A DNA stretch of 64,000 nt from Chitinophaga lutea (lineage in GTDB: Bacteria; Bacteroidota; Bacteroidia; Chitinophagales; Chitinophagaceae), in the NCBI RefSeq assembly GCF_003813775.1, contig NZ_RPDH01000001.1, positions 310,001 to 374,000 of the forward strand, in the 5' to 3' direction. The notes under the pieces are model-generated. The model did not search any database, had not been told where the DNA came from, and was given only the letters and a program-made list of their open reading frames with translations. A program made the translations under genes and the position numbers. The stretch's first letter is position 1, and each line of letters opens with the position of its first letter. Below are positions 1 through 11,200 of this stretch, one piece after another.

Positions 1-294
1 GGTTGGGTACGTATGTTCATTTCCGTGCCCGCACACGCGGCTTTTGCCGTGCTGATGGGGTATTATGTGGGCCTGGCGAAGTTCATCCCCCAGCACCGGA
101 AAACGCTCCTGTTTACGGGCGTTTTCTGGGCGGTCGTTTTTCACGGGGCCTTCGACTTTTTCCTCATGTTGGGTGACAACGTGTTTCTCGTGCTCGCCTC
201 CCTCCTCTGCCTTTACATCGGCATACGGTTATCCATCCGTGCCATCCGGCACCATACGGAAATTTCAGAACGCTGGAATAAACGGGAAGATTAA
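1..294 (+). CDS. PrsW-like intramembrane protease, C-terminal part (5' end outside window)
   Basis: The open frame enters from the left edge (reading G-W-V-R before the first Met at 13), so only the C-terminal ~98 residues are present. The visible part is hydrophobic with at least three membrane segments. It contains HAAFAVLMGYYVGLAK and, later, HGAFDFFLM, an arrangement of a membrane His followed by an HxxxD-type motif that is typical of the C-terminal half of PrsW family glutamic proteases. Those proteins sit in the cytoplasmic membrane, and the best studied one cleaves an anti-sigma factor. The catalytic Glu pair would lie upstream and cannot be checked. The stop is 2 bp from the end of the convergent small gene at 297. 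Confidence 0.75.
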   Translation, partial: GWVRMFISVPAHAAFAVLMGYYVGLAKFIPQHRKTLLFTGVFWAVVFHGAFDFFLMLGDNVFLVLASLLCLYIGIRLSIRAIRHHTEISERWNKRED

Positions 295-296
295 GA

Positions 297-503
297 TTAT
301 TGCTGACGGGTTACATAACGGCGCGTTAACCAAAAATAAAGCGCGTAACCCAGGTATGGCAGGAAGAAGACCAGTATGAGCCATTTCAGATGGTAAGGAC
401 GGTTATTCGCCTGGCGGAAGGTATGCAGGATACAAAACCGCACTACCAGCCATATATGCACCATAAACAACAGTGTGATCCATATTTCAGTGTTGTTGTC
501 CAT
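297..503 (-). CDS. small two-helix membrane protein, PLDc_N-like
   Basis: A 68-residue protein with two hydrophobic helices (about residues 8-26 and 40-60), a short basic loop between them, and an RRYVTRQQ tail. The second helix, WLILVFFLPYLGYALYFW, resembles the phospholipase-D nuclease N-terminal (PLDc_N) membrane domain common as a stand-alone small protein in Bacteroidota. No catalytic residues are present, so this would be a membrane anchor rather than an enzyme. It is convergent with the PrsW-like gene and nearly abuts it. The family assignment is tentative; the coding call rests on composition and on the tight fit to its neighbour. Confidence 0.55.
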   Translation of the reverse strand: MDNNTEIWITLLFMVHIWLVVRFCILHTFRQANNRPYHLKWLILVFFLPYLGYALYFWLTRRYVTRQQ

Positions 504-550
504 GCACTCAATCTACGAATTTCCCGGAGAAAAACCTTCCATTCAGGGCA

Positions 551-980
551 AAAAAAGAGCCCGATTTGAAAATCAGGCCCATCCTCCAAATTAACTAGTA
601 ATGCAAAGTGGATAAAAAAGTTATATATCGAATTGATACTTGTATAATATAGGTTTAACACATAAGCCGTACTTCACTGTTCCAAATCTACAAAAAAAAA
701 TTAATTCTGTTAGGAATACTAAGTTTTTTACGTGCATAAAAAAAGCCTGGTGTCATCCAGGCCCGTTTTATATTCAAGTTAGAAACCATCTAAAAAAAAG
801 GAGCCCGATTCGAACATCAGGCTCGTTTCTCTCCAATTTAGCTTAAGACAAAAATCCCTTATTCCCTAATAAAAAATGTATGATAATATCATCCATAAAG
901 CCTTGTCCGCAGCAGTTAAAAGAAGGAGCCCGACACGACCATCAGGCTCGATTTTTTCTCCAATTTAGCTTAAGACAAAA
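551..980 (-). repeat. three dispersed copies of a terminator-like hairpin repeat
   Basis: Copies at about 551-595, 792-852 and 920-980. Each contains GAGCCCGA, a 5-8 base loop and (A)TCAGGCyC (hairpins at 557-580, 801-824 and 926-949). The second and third copies also share a flank, CTCCAATTTAGCTTAAGACA, right after the hairpin, so the similarity extends well beyond the stem. The two are 125 bp apart and the first lies 244 bp before the second, close to a multiple of that spacing. Read on the minus strand, each hairpin is followed by a run of T, as in a Rho-independent terminator. Confidence 0.7.
737..771. terminator. perfect 6-bp stem hairpin, possible bidirectional terminator
   Basis: GCCTGG-TGTCAT-CCAGGC with an A-run on the left and CCGTTTTAT on the right. 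No gene adjoins it directly; it sits among the repeated hairpins of this non-coding stretch. Confidence 0.5.
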
Positions 981-1342
981 GCTTATGCAGGCAACTCGTC
1001 ACCTGCAAAATATCTTAGGATGACTTACTGAGATCAATTTTTGAAAGAACTTGTTTGCCGCTACACTGGCCTATCAAATTCGTTTAACCAAATCTAAAAG
1101 AAAAAAATGAACAAACAAATAATTCAGCGTTAGGATAACTAACAATTAACCAAATTTCCTTGAAAGACCGGGAAACGCAATACTGTAAAGGGTTTACAAA
1201 ACCAGTCGGTGTACATTCAGCCAAAGAACAAAGGATTCCTAACCATACTCATTTCAACGCCGATGTATATACGCAACAGCCTCACAAGCGGATTTGTCTG
1301 TATTAGATATTTTTTTATACAATATATAAGAAACTGCAAACA

Positions 1343-2254
1343 TTAGAATAAGCGGGGCGTCAGGGTTTTGCCTTTTACCAGGGAAAAACGGTAGTTCAGC
1401 ATCAGTTCGTGAGAGCCGGTTTGCATCCCTTTCAGATGTGTCGACGATGCGAAATCATATGCATAACCCAGGTTGAAATGCTTCAGTACCTGCACCTGTA
1501 CCAGCGCGCTGGCGGTCTTTTCGGTTCGCCAGGTAACACCCAGCCATAACAGCTTCTTCACGATAAAGGTCGCATTCAGGTCCATCTGCGTGCCGGCGCC
1601 CGATACCTGCCGCAGCAGTATGCCGGGCCTGAACTGCAGGTCTTTGTTGATATCGGCCAGAAACGCCCCCTGCAGGTACATATGCCGCTTAAACTCGACC
1701 TTGTTTTCGCTGCCGCCGATGTCAAAGTTGTGAAACGACGGGGCAGACAGCCCCACGAAGAATTTCTCCGAATACAGCAGGAACCCGAACCCGACATCGG
1801 TTTTCCAGTACCGCTGGTTAGCGGCAAACACCGGGTCGTCCGTACCCAGGTGCACATTGTTCTCCCGGAACTGCTCCATCCCTCCTTTCAGCCCCAGCGC
1901 CAGGAAAATTTTGTCATCCAGCTTTACCTTTTGCGAGATATTGAAGTGATAACCGGTTTGGGAGTAAACAGTGATCTCGTCTTTCATCGCAAAAAAGCCG
2001 ATGCTCGTATTGGTAGCTTTGATGGGCGTATAGAAGGTGAAGGTGGACGTTTTGGGCGCCCCTTCCATGCCCACCCACTGATTGCGCGACACGATGGTGG
2101 CGCTGCTGAATTCATCCATCGACGGATGGGCAGGATTGATGACCATCCCGTTGTACTGGTATTGCGCGTAAACAGGATGTTGCTGCGCACTGACGCGAAG
2201 TGCGCAGCAGCTGATCATCCCTATGGCAAAAATCCTGATGAGGCTTGTTTTCAT
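1343..2254 (-). CDS. PorP/SprF family type IX secretion membrane protein
   Basis: A 303-residue outer-membrane protein. Start chosen at the Met before KTSLIRIFAIG because it gives a clean signal peptide ending ALRVSAQ; an in-frame start 14 codons upstream would put charged residues in front of it. The opening QQHPVYAQYQYNGMVINPAHPS (split: QQHPVYAQYQYNG, then MVINPAHPS) is the family hallmark: proteins of this family begin with a short stretch ending in N-PA around residue 40. The rest is alternating beta strands of a predicted 14-strand-like barrel. In Flavobacterium, SprF is needed to deliver or anchor the adhesin SprB. Here the start lies 10 bp after the stop of the giant adhesin gene, so the two are almost surely one transcript and partners. 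Confidence 0.9.
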   Translation of the reverse strand: MKTSLIRIFAIGMISCCALRVSAQQHPVYAQYQYNGMVINPAHPSMDEFSSATIVSRNQWVGMEGAPKTSTFTFYTPIKATNTSIGFFAMKDEITVYSQTGYHFNISQKVKLDDKIFLALGLKGGMEQFRENNVHLGTDDPVFAANQRYWKTDVGFGFLLYSEKFFVGLSAPSFHNFDIGGSENKVEFKRHMYLQGAFLADINKDLQFRPGILLRQVSGAGTQMDLNATFIVKKLLWLGVTWRTEKTASALVQVQVLKHFNLGYAYDFASSTHLKGMQTGSHELMLNYRFSLVKGKTLTPRLF

Positions 2255-2264
2255 GTTGCTGTTT

Positions 2265-5200
2265 TTACAGGCCGTTTTTAATAACGATATAACCATTGTA
2301 GCGGGTCACCTTCCCGTCGCTTCCCCATACCTGTAGTATGTAGAAGTAGGAACCATCGGGCAGTTCCTTCCCGGTACCGCTGCCTACATTGGCCTGACCG
2401 TTGAAGTTGTTGGAACTGTTGTGGTAATTGGTGGTTTTGAAAATGGTGCCGCCCCAGCGGTTCACGATCACCACTTCATTCCTGCCGTATTTTTCAATGT
2501 TTTCGATAATCCAGACATCGTTTTTACCGTCGCCGTTCGGCGACATGGACCTGGCGGGACGAATCTCCATATCAACTTCCTGGTCATCGTTTTCGATGAC
2601 GCCGATGGCGGTACGGCGCGTGCCGGGCACAGGCGTGTTCAGCCCGCCGCTCACTGTAATGTTCGTCAGTTTGACAGCAAAATATTTATCGGCTTCTTTT
2701 TCGATATCACCGGTGATAGGCACGGTAATATCGGCCTCGGCCTGCATGGGCGGTATGGTGATGCTGGTGATATTTTGCTGGAAGTCCGTGCCGGCTTTGG
2801 CGCGCTGCGGATCTTTATCCGCTCCTGCGCCTTCAAAGGCATCGGCAAACTCATACTGGACCTGTATCGCCCTGCTGCTCATGCGGCTCAGCTGCAGTGT
2901 GAACGGCATCACGCCCACGCCGGCATTTCCTTCTTTGAGGCGGGCAGTGTCCTGTTTAAAGCTGATCTGCAGCGGGTCGTTATCCGTTACCACGGTGGCA
3001 GTGTTGCTGCTCGTGCCTTTGCCGTACGCCTGGCCGCTGCCGCTGAACGGTTGTATCACCAGGTTCACATAACCGTTATCGTCATTCACTTCGTTTTCAT
3101 CCACGGTAATCCGGAAAGTGACTTCCGTCTGGTTGGCGGGCATGGTCACCGTGAGCACGTCGCCGCTCCGCGGTACGTTGGTGGTGATGGTTCGTGCCGC
3201 ATCGTACTGCAGCTGTATCGTTACCTGGATGTCTGCACCAACAGCCTGCGACGATTTTAACGTCACCGGCACGGCAGTGCCCTCCGCTACCTGGTTGAGC
3301 CCGAATATTTCCATGCTCACCACGTCATTGTCGTAAAGATTGACGGCCACGGAAGAAGGGGATGCCACCTGCTGGTTGACGCCCGGCAGTGCACCGGTGG
3401 CCGACGTAAGCGTGATGACGATGGTTTCGGGGCCTTCGAGCTGCGCATCATCTTTCGGCTGAATGGGCACCAGCACTTCGTTGCTGCCGGCCGGGATGAT
3501 CACGGAGCCGGTCAATGCTTCATAGTCCGTGCCTGCGAGGGCAGTACCGGCTACGGTGTATTGTACGGTGACCGGTACGGCGCTGGTAGCCTGCGGATTG
3601 CTGAAACGCACACGCACACTGCCTGCTGTAGCCGGTTCTGTGGCATCGGCCACTTTTTCAATGATCACCTGCGCATTGTCGTTATCTGCTACCGGCATCA
3701 CTTGCGCCGTGTTGTCCACATTGCAGTTTTCCGTATTACCGAACCAGGTAAAGGTGGCCGATTGCAGGGTCAGCACCGCTGTTTCGGGGCCTTCCACGAT
3801 CAGATCATCCTGCACGGAGACGGTTACACTGGCTGTTGTTTCACCGGCTTTGACCACCGCCTGTCCGCTAACGGGAGCATAATCGCCTCCACCGGTGGCG
3901 GTACCGCTCATCGCATAATGTACTATTACATCGGCCGGCGCCGCAGCACTCAATTGTATGCTGAACATGCCGTGGGTACCAGGCTCTGCGGCATCGGCCG
4001 TTTTCTGCGCGGTTACGCTGATTTGCGGCGCGGGATCGCCCGGGATGGTCATGTTGTTGGCCGCAATAACGGTGTACCCCGCCGCTGCACCCGTCAGTTT
4101 CAGCTGCTCGGTCGGTTCCGTTTGATTATCCTGTATGGCGGTGAGTATGACGGTCACCTTGTTCTGGTCTTTGGGAAGGATCACCGGGTTGACAGGAAGG
4201 CTGTAATCCGCTGCACCGGCGGTGCCCATTGCATCCGGCGTTACCGTAATGGCAATATCCGTAGAAGAAGTAATGCCGGCCGGTAGCGCAAACGTCACTT
4301 TGCTGGTATTGCCTTCATGCAGCACCGTAGAATCCGGCGTGATGCGGATTTCGCGGTTGGTCGCCGTTTGGCCGGTGGCATCGTTGATAAAGATGTCCGT
4401 TCCTTCAAAAGTGAAGCCTGCCGGGGCCGTACCGTCTACCCGCAGTTTCTCCTGCTGTTCGATGATCTGGTCGGTTACCGCGGAAATATCAAAATCATCG
4501 CTGCTGTTGCGCGTTGCCGGGATGGTGATGCTCACCGGTAGCTGTGTATGATCGGTGTCCGCGGCGGTAGACGCACCGCCTGTTTTGGCGAGCTGTACGG
4601 TGATGTCTTTGCTGCTGGTAATACCTGCCGGCAGCCTCACCACAAAATCACCGGTGCTGCCTTCCGTCAGTTGGGCATTCACGGGCGTCAGCTGCAGTAC
4701 TTTATTGAGGGGGTCAAGCGAAGTGGCGTCTTCCACCTGGATGGTGGTGCCCGTTACACTGTAACCGGCCGCGGAGCCTTCCAGTACCAGCGCTTCGGTA
4801 TCTTCAAGTACCTGGTCGGCGGCGGCGGAGACGGTGAATGTCACTTCATGCTGGCCGGTGGCGATCGTCACAAAAGGCGGTAAGGTAGAATGATCCGCAT
4901 CCAATACACCGGATGTGACGCCTTTCTGCAGATCCACCCGGATGTCCGCTCCTGCTACGAGCGAACCGGGCAGGCTTACCGTAACGGTAGCCGTTTGGCC
5001 GGCTTCGCGGATAAGCGGTTTATCGCTGCTGATAGTGATGGCGCCGCTGTGGTGCAGATCCAGCACATCCAGCATCACATTGTTGCTGAAAGTGAAGCCG
5101 GCGGCGGAAGGTATAAGGAAGAGCTTTTCAACCGGTTCAATTACCGCATCGGCAACGGCCGCAACGTTTAACGTGACTGTGTTGCCCTGTGCAGGGATGG

Positions 5201-8200
5201 TCACCGAAAGGGGAATACCGCCGGTGATATCACCTGCTGCAACCGCCGGTGTGGCGCTGCCGGGAACCAGGCTGATCACGACAGGCTGGTCTGTCGAGAT
5301 ACCGGCAGGCAGGCTGAAAGTAATATTGGCAGTAACGCCCTCTGTTACCTGTGTATCGCCGGAAATAGTGATCAGCGTATTCGCGGCGGTGTTGGTGCCG
5401 TCTTTGATGGTAACGGCTGCTGTGACGGTTTTTGCGTCGCCCAGCACATTTGCCGCTGCCAGAATATTTAAGGTTTCATCTGCTTCCAGGATGCCGTCTG
5501 TCAGCGCATCTATTTCAAATGTCACTTCGCCGTTGCCGGAAAGGATATCCGCAGCCGGAGGGAGAACGAATTCGCCATCGGTTACCGTGCTGCCATTGTC
5601 TTTCGTCAGCTGCACCGTGATGTTTTCGGTTGCCGTTACGCCGGCAGGCAGGCTTATTTTCAGGGTCACCTTGTTGTTCTCCGTTACCGTAGCGGTTACC
5701 GGCGTGAGCGTGATACTCCTGTCGGTGGCGTCACGAATTACGGTGGTTGTCCCGGTCACGGCGATGCTGCCGGCTGAGCCGCCTAATACCAGCGTTTCAT
5801 CTCTTTCCAGCAGCAGGTCTGTATTCGCAGTGATGATAAATGTTCCGGCAGATTGTCCTGCGTCGATGCGTAAGGTACCCAGCGGCGTATGGTCATCATC
5901 AGCGGCCTGCGAACCGCTTTTGGTCAGTACGATATCGATCGCCGAAGTGGACGTTACACCGCCCTGCAACGTAGCCGTTACAGTTATCGGCTGACCTTCC
6001 GTCACGGAAGGCGCGATCGTCAGTACCACCGCCGCAGCGTCTGCGTCCAGTACGTTCACGGATGCGGTCCCTGTGAAAGTGAAGCCTGCCAATCCGGGAG
6101 TGAGCAGTAACGTTTCCGTATTCTCGACCACCCCATCGTGCACGGCATCAAGCACCAGGTCAGCAAATGCATCGCCGGCTTTGATGGTCACCGTACTAGG
6201 TATGGCCGTGAAGTCACCAGCGCCGGCCGTACCGCCCGGCGTCAGTCCGATCACGATATCGCTCACGCTGGTAATGCCTGCCGGGAGACTGAACCGGATA
6301 GACTGCTGCTGATTTTCGGCAACATCTCCCCCACCCGAAATCGCAATGATATTATTACCGCTTTTATCCGTCACGTTCACGGTGGTTTCCTCCGTGATGC
6401 CGGTGCCGTACACGGAAGCGGTTGCGCTCAGCCGCAGTGTTTCCACCGGTTCGAGGAGATTGTCTTCCTTCGCTTCGAGCGTGAAGGAAACAGCGTCGGT
6501 GCCGGCGGCCATCACTACGGAAGCGGGGACGCTGTATTCAGCGGCATCGAGCGTGGTGCCTGCCGCCACGCTTTGCAGGTTGATGGTGATCGCTTCTTCC
6601 GTTCGCTGTCCGTTGGGCAAACGCAGCCACACTACCACGGTATGGCCTTCTTCAACTGAAGCCGCATCCGGCGTCAGCGTGAATTTCTTATTCGCTAATA
6701 CGGTTGTGTTTTTATCGAGGATGTTGATCGTAGTGCCGGTTACGGGAATGCCCGCAGCCAGCCCTTTAATGGTAAGGGTTTCAGCCCATTCCAGGTACAC
6801 GTCGTCCGGGATGGCGATATTCGTTTTGCCGGACAAAGGATCGCCCGGGTCGATGCGGATGCTGGTAAGAGCGCTGTAATCGCTGGCTTCAGCGGTACCG
6901 CCGTCCGGCGACAATGCAACGTCTATGGGCACAAGCGTCGTCATGCCGTTTTGCAGCACGGCCTCGAGCGTGAGGGTATTCCCTTCTCCAATGTCGGTTA
7001 CCGACGGCACCAGTTTGATGGCCGCATCGTTGATATCCGCATCCGTCACATCCATCGCTGCCGTCCCGGAAATCGTGTAACCTGTAGCGGTAGCCGTGAA
7101 CGAGATGTTTTCCAGCGGTTCGATGATCAGGTCTTTTTTCGCACGCAGCTGCAATTCATACACGCCTGCCGCGCCCGGAATGGTAATGGTGGCAGGCAGC
7201 GGATCCTCAAAATCAGCAGCCACCGCGGAACCTCCGGGCGTCAGCTGCACGGTGATGTCGCCCGTGCTTTGTACGCCGGTGGGCAAGCTGAAGCGGATTT
7301 TGGCGGAGCCGTTTTCCGTTACGCCGGGGTCGCTGGTGATCGTGATCACATTGTTTCCCGGCTTGTCTTTGATGATGATCGACTGGGTGGTACTTTGCGG
7401 GCCGTAACCATATACGGTTGCCTGTGCCATGATCACCAGTTCTTCGTCCGGCTCAATCAGGTTGTCGGTGTTGGCCGTCAGTACCACTTCTGCATAATTC
7501 CATCCTTTCAGGATTTTCACCGTTGCAGGCAGCAGCGTATACTCCGTTCCTTCCGGCTGCGCACCGGCGGCTGGGGCGGCGCTGAGCGTCACGTCAATAT
7601 CGTCGGCTGCCGTAATGTTGTCCGGCAGTTTTACTTTGATCGTCATGTCGTCGCCTTCCGTCAATGATAAGGCAGGCGGAAGCAGGCTGATGGTTTTATT
7701 GGCATTGGTGCCTGTCTTGTCCTTAACAATAAATGATGTACCGTCGATCACGAATGAAGCCGATACCCCGCCCAGCACCAGCTGCTCATCGTTCTCCAGC
7801 ACCAGGTCTGCCAGTGCAGTGATGGTAGCGGTCCCGGAAGACTGGTTCGGACTGATCGTGATAGTGCCCAACGCGCTGTGATCGGTAACTGCGTCGGTAG
7901 TGGAACTATTGTCGCGGTGAAGCGTCACAACGATGGGCTGGTTCGACGTGAAACCCTGCAACGTAGCGGTGACGGTAACATCATCGCCCTCGTTGACGGT
8001 AGCGGGCGCCACGGATAATTTTATCGTGGATGTGCTCAGATCTGTGTCCACCACATCGAGATTGATTTCATCGCTGGCGCTGAATGTAAATCCAGCGAGC
8101 GCGAGTTGCAGTTTCAGTTTTTCATTTACCTCAATCAACCCGTCCGAAACCGCGCTCAGTGTTAGCGTACCGGTGCTGCCGCTGGCAGGAATGGTCACGG

Positions 8201-11200
8201 TGACAGGATAGCCGGTATTAAAATCAGCCGGGCCGGCCTGGTCGGGCGTAGTGATCACGTTGGTGATGATCGTCAGCGCCTGCTGCGTGCTAATGAGCCC
8301 CGGCAGTTTGAACGTATAAGTAATGGAGCTGCCTTCGTTCACGGTAGTAGCGCCGGCCGGCGTTACCGTAATAATTTTGTTCGCGGCAATGGTGCTGGTA
8401 ACGTCCGTTATATCCAGCATTTTGGAAGCATTCACCCCTGCCAGCAAATCCGTGCCGGCGGCGGTGATTTCCAGTTTCTCCGTGAGCTCCAGTATATTAT
8501 CGGCCGTGGTATTCAGGGTCAGCGATGCTTTCCCCGCACCGGCCGGAATGGTCACTTTCGTATCGCTGAAGCTGAACTCCCCTCCCGCCAGCTCCGTTCC
8601 GGCTCCGCTGGCCAGGTTCACTTCGGTCGCTTTCCCTACGGTGATGTTCCCCGGCAGTTTCACCCAAACGAGCGTTGCGCCGCCTTCGGCCAACGGTTCG
8701 TTATCCGCCTCGATGATAAATTGTTTATTGGCCGCAACGGCGCCGGTCTTATCTTTTACGGTAAACGAAGTACCGGTAATCGTAAAACCGGTTTTGCTAC
8801 CGCTCAGCTGGAACGTTTCATCTTCCTCCAATACATCATCCACTTTCGCACGCACGTTGAATTCAACGGACGAAGCGCCAAGCGGGATGGTCACGGTAGC
8901 CGGCAGCTCAATATCCGCTGCGTTGACCGTGGAGCCTGTGAGCCCGTCGAGCGTGATCTCGATGTCGGACAGGGCGGTGCCGGCCGACAATGACGCTACT
9001 ACCCGGGTGAAGAGTACGCCTTCATCCAGCACAGTGGCATCCGGTGTAAAAATGATGGCGTTGCTGCCGCCGTCTTCTATGCTGATATCTTTCGTAAGAA
9101 TGGTGGATTCCGTAGCCGGGATACCTGCATCGGTCACGTCCGTAGTCACATCGGCCGTCAGTGACAGACGCAGCAGTTCCGTCGGTTCAATCAGCGCATC
9201 GCCGGTGGCGCTGACTTTGATGATCTTTTCTGTTTCGCCCGGTGCAAAAGTGACGGTAGCAGCCGGGGTGAGCGTATAGTCTCCCGTCACCACTTCGGAT
9301 GCCGCATCCAACGCAATATTTACGGTGATGGGGAATGCGGCCGTCAGTCCGGGTGTTGCCGGGTTCAGCGTAAGTTTCACATTCACTTCGTTGCCCTCCG
9401 TCACGTTCACCGGCGACATATCCTCCAGGTACACCTGCCGGTTTCCGGGGGTGTTCTCCACGTCCTGGATAACAACGGGGCCGCCCACCTGTACCACCGG
9501 CATGCCGTGGGAGAAGGTAAACACGAGGTGTTCTGAGCCTTCCAGCTTGTTGTCCATGAGTGATTTGAATGTGAAGGTGCCGGTCGACTGGTTGGCGGGT
9601 ATCGTTACGGCGAGACTGGTCACCACTTCAATATCATCCGCACTGGCGGTGGAAGAAGGATCGATGAGTATGTTCAGCGTCAGCGCCTGGCTTACTTTTT
9701 TAGGTAATTGGATGGTAGCCGTGTATTCCATCGGGTCAATCTCATGCATCTGGTTCCCTTCATTGATGGTGATGGTGGCCTGCTGGCCCACCGGCACCTT
9801 GTCTTTCAGGGTGAGCTGAACAGGGCCCACTACGGTAAAGGCATTGTCGGCGTCGGTCACATCAAAATAGATGATCTCATCGGGCTCGATGAAATTATCG
9901 TGCAGCATTTCCAGTGTCAGCGTGCCGCTGTTGCTGTTGGCGGGAATGCTCCATGATGAAGGGAACACCGCGTTCTGGTTGTTATATTCGATATCGAGGA
10001 GGCTGGCGGTATTGATGCCGTCACTCTCATTATATGCAATATTCAGTACGATGGGTTTCTCTGTCGTTACGCCGGCAGGCAAACTGGCGGTCACCACCAG
10101 GTTGTCGCCCTCAAACGCAGGCTGCGGCGCGGAAGAGAACGTTATGATGCGATTTGCGGGAGCGGTCACATCGGCAATGGTGATGCCGGCGGTGTGTGTC
10201 CTGGTATCGGGCCCGAACACCGCGGAGGCAGTCAACTCAAGTGTTTCGTCGTCTTCGATGATCATATCACCCGTGGCCTTAAACGTAAAGGTCGCGGTGC
10301 GTTCGTTGGCGGGAATAGTGAGCGAGAGCGGGAACACCGGCTCGAAATCCGTGCCTTCAGCGGTCAGTATGTTAGCGGTAACCGTTACCGGCAGCGGTGT
10401 GGACAATAAATCACCCGTCAGCCGCACCGTTACCGTCATTTGCTGGCCTTCCGCGAGGGAGGTAAATTGCGGTTCCACGAATACTTTGTTCTCGTCATCA
10501 TCCACGATGGTGTACACGGCAGACAGGATGCCGCCGCCTGTGAAGTTGAGATGCGGGGAACAGTTCGGCAGTATTTCGATCTTCAGCGTTTTGTCGATAT
10601 TCTCGGTGGTATTACCTTTTATGATCAGGTTCGTCAGTGGCAGATGCGCGTTGGTGTAATCGCCGGCAGGAATGATCATCTTTGAATACAGCACCGTATA
10701 GTCGCCCGGCCCCGCGTCGCCGGTGCCGGTGGTGGTGGATGTTATCTTAAAATGGACTACCTGCGGCAGGTTAAAAGCAGCGTTCTGCAGATGCAGGGTT
10801 ACACCGTCGATCACGTGATCGGCATTACCTTCCAGGCCTTGCGGGGTGGCAGACGACAGCCCTATTTTGGCGCGGGTGAACACCTGATCGTGCCCTCTCG
10901 GGAGCGTCGCATCTTCCAGTGCCGGCCCATCGTCCGTTTCATCGTATCCCACGATGAAACTCTTCCGCTCGTCGTAAATCCAGCCCGGCTGGAAACCATG
11001 ATAAAAGTGCAGCGCTTTGTGAATGGCCATGCCTACCCCGGTTATTTCCGGGGGATTCTCCGTCATCATACCTGTCAGTTTATATCCCACCCCGGTTGCG
11101 CCGCGGTCGTCTCTCGGCGCCGTGTACCCTGCGTTGTAAGACGTAATACCGCCCGCGGCTTTCATAAAATGAGAGCCCGCGGTAGGCCCGCAACTGCCGG

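Larger units (their letters stand above)
504..1342. other. 839-bp non-coding stretch with repeated hairpins
   Basis: No convincing gene on either strand. The stretch is AT-rich compared with its neighbours and holds three copies of a GAGCCCGA...ATCAGGCtC hairpin element plus one unrelated perfect hairpin (annotated separately). Short frames exist between the hairpins, but none has a recognisable start, length or product. The hairpins carry T-tracts when read on the minus strand, so the region could be the remains of several small minus-strand transcription units. Confidence 0.6.
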
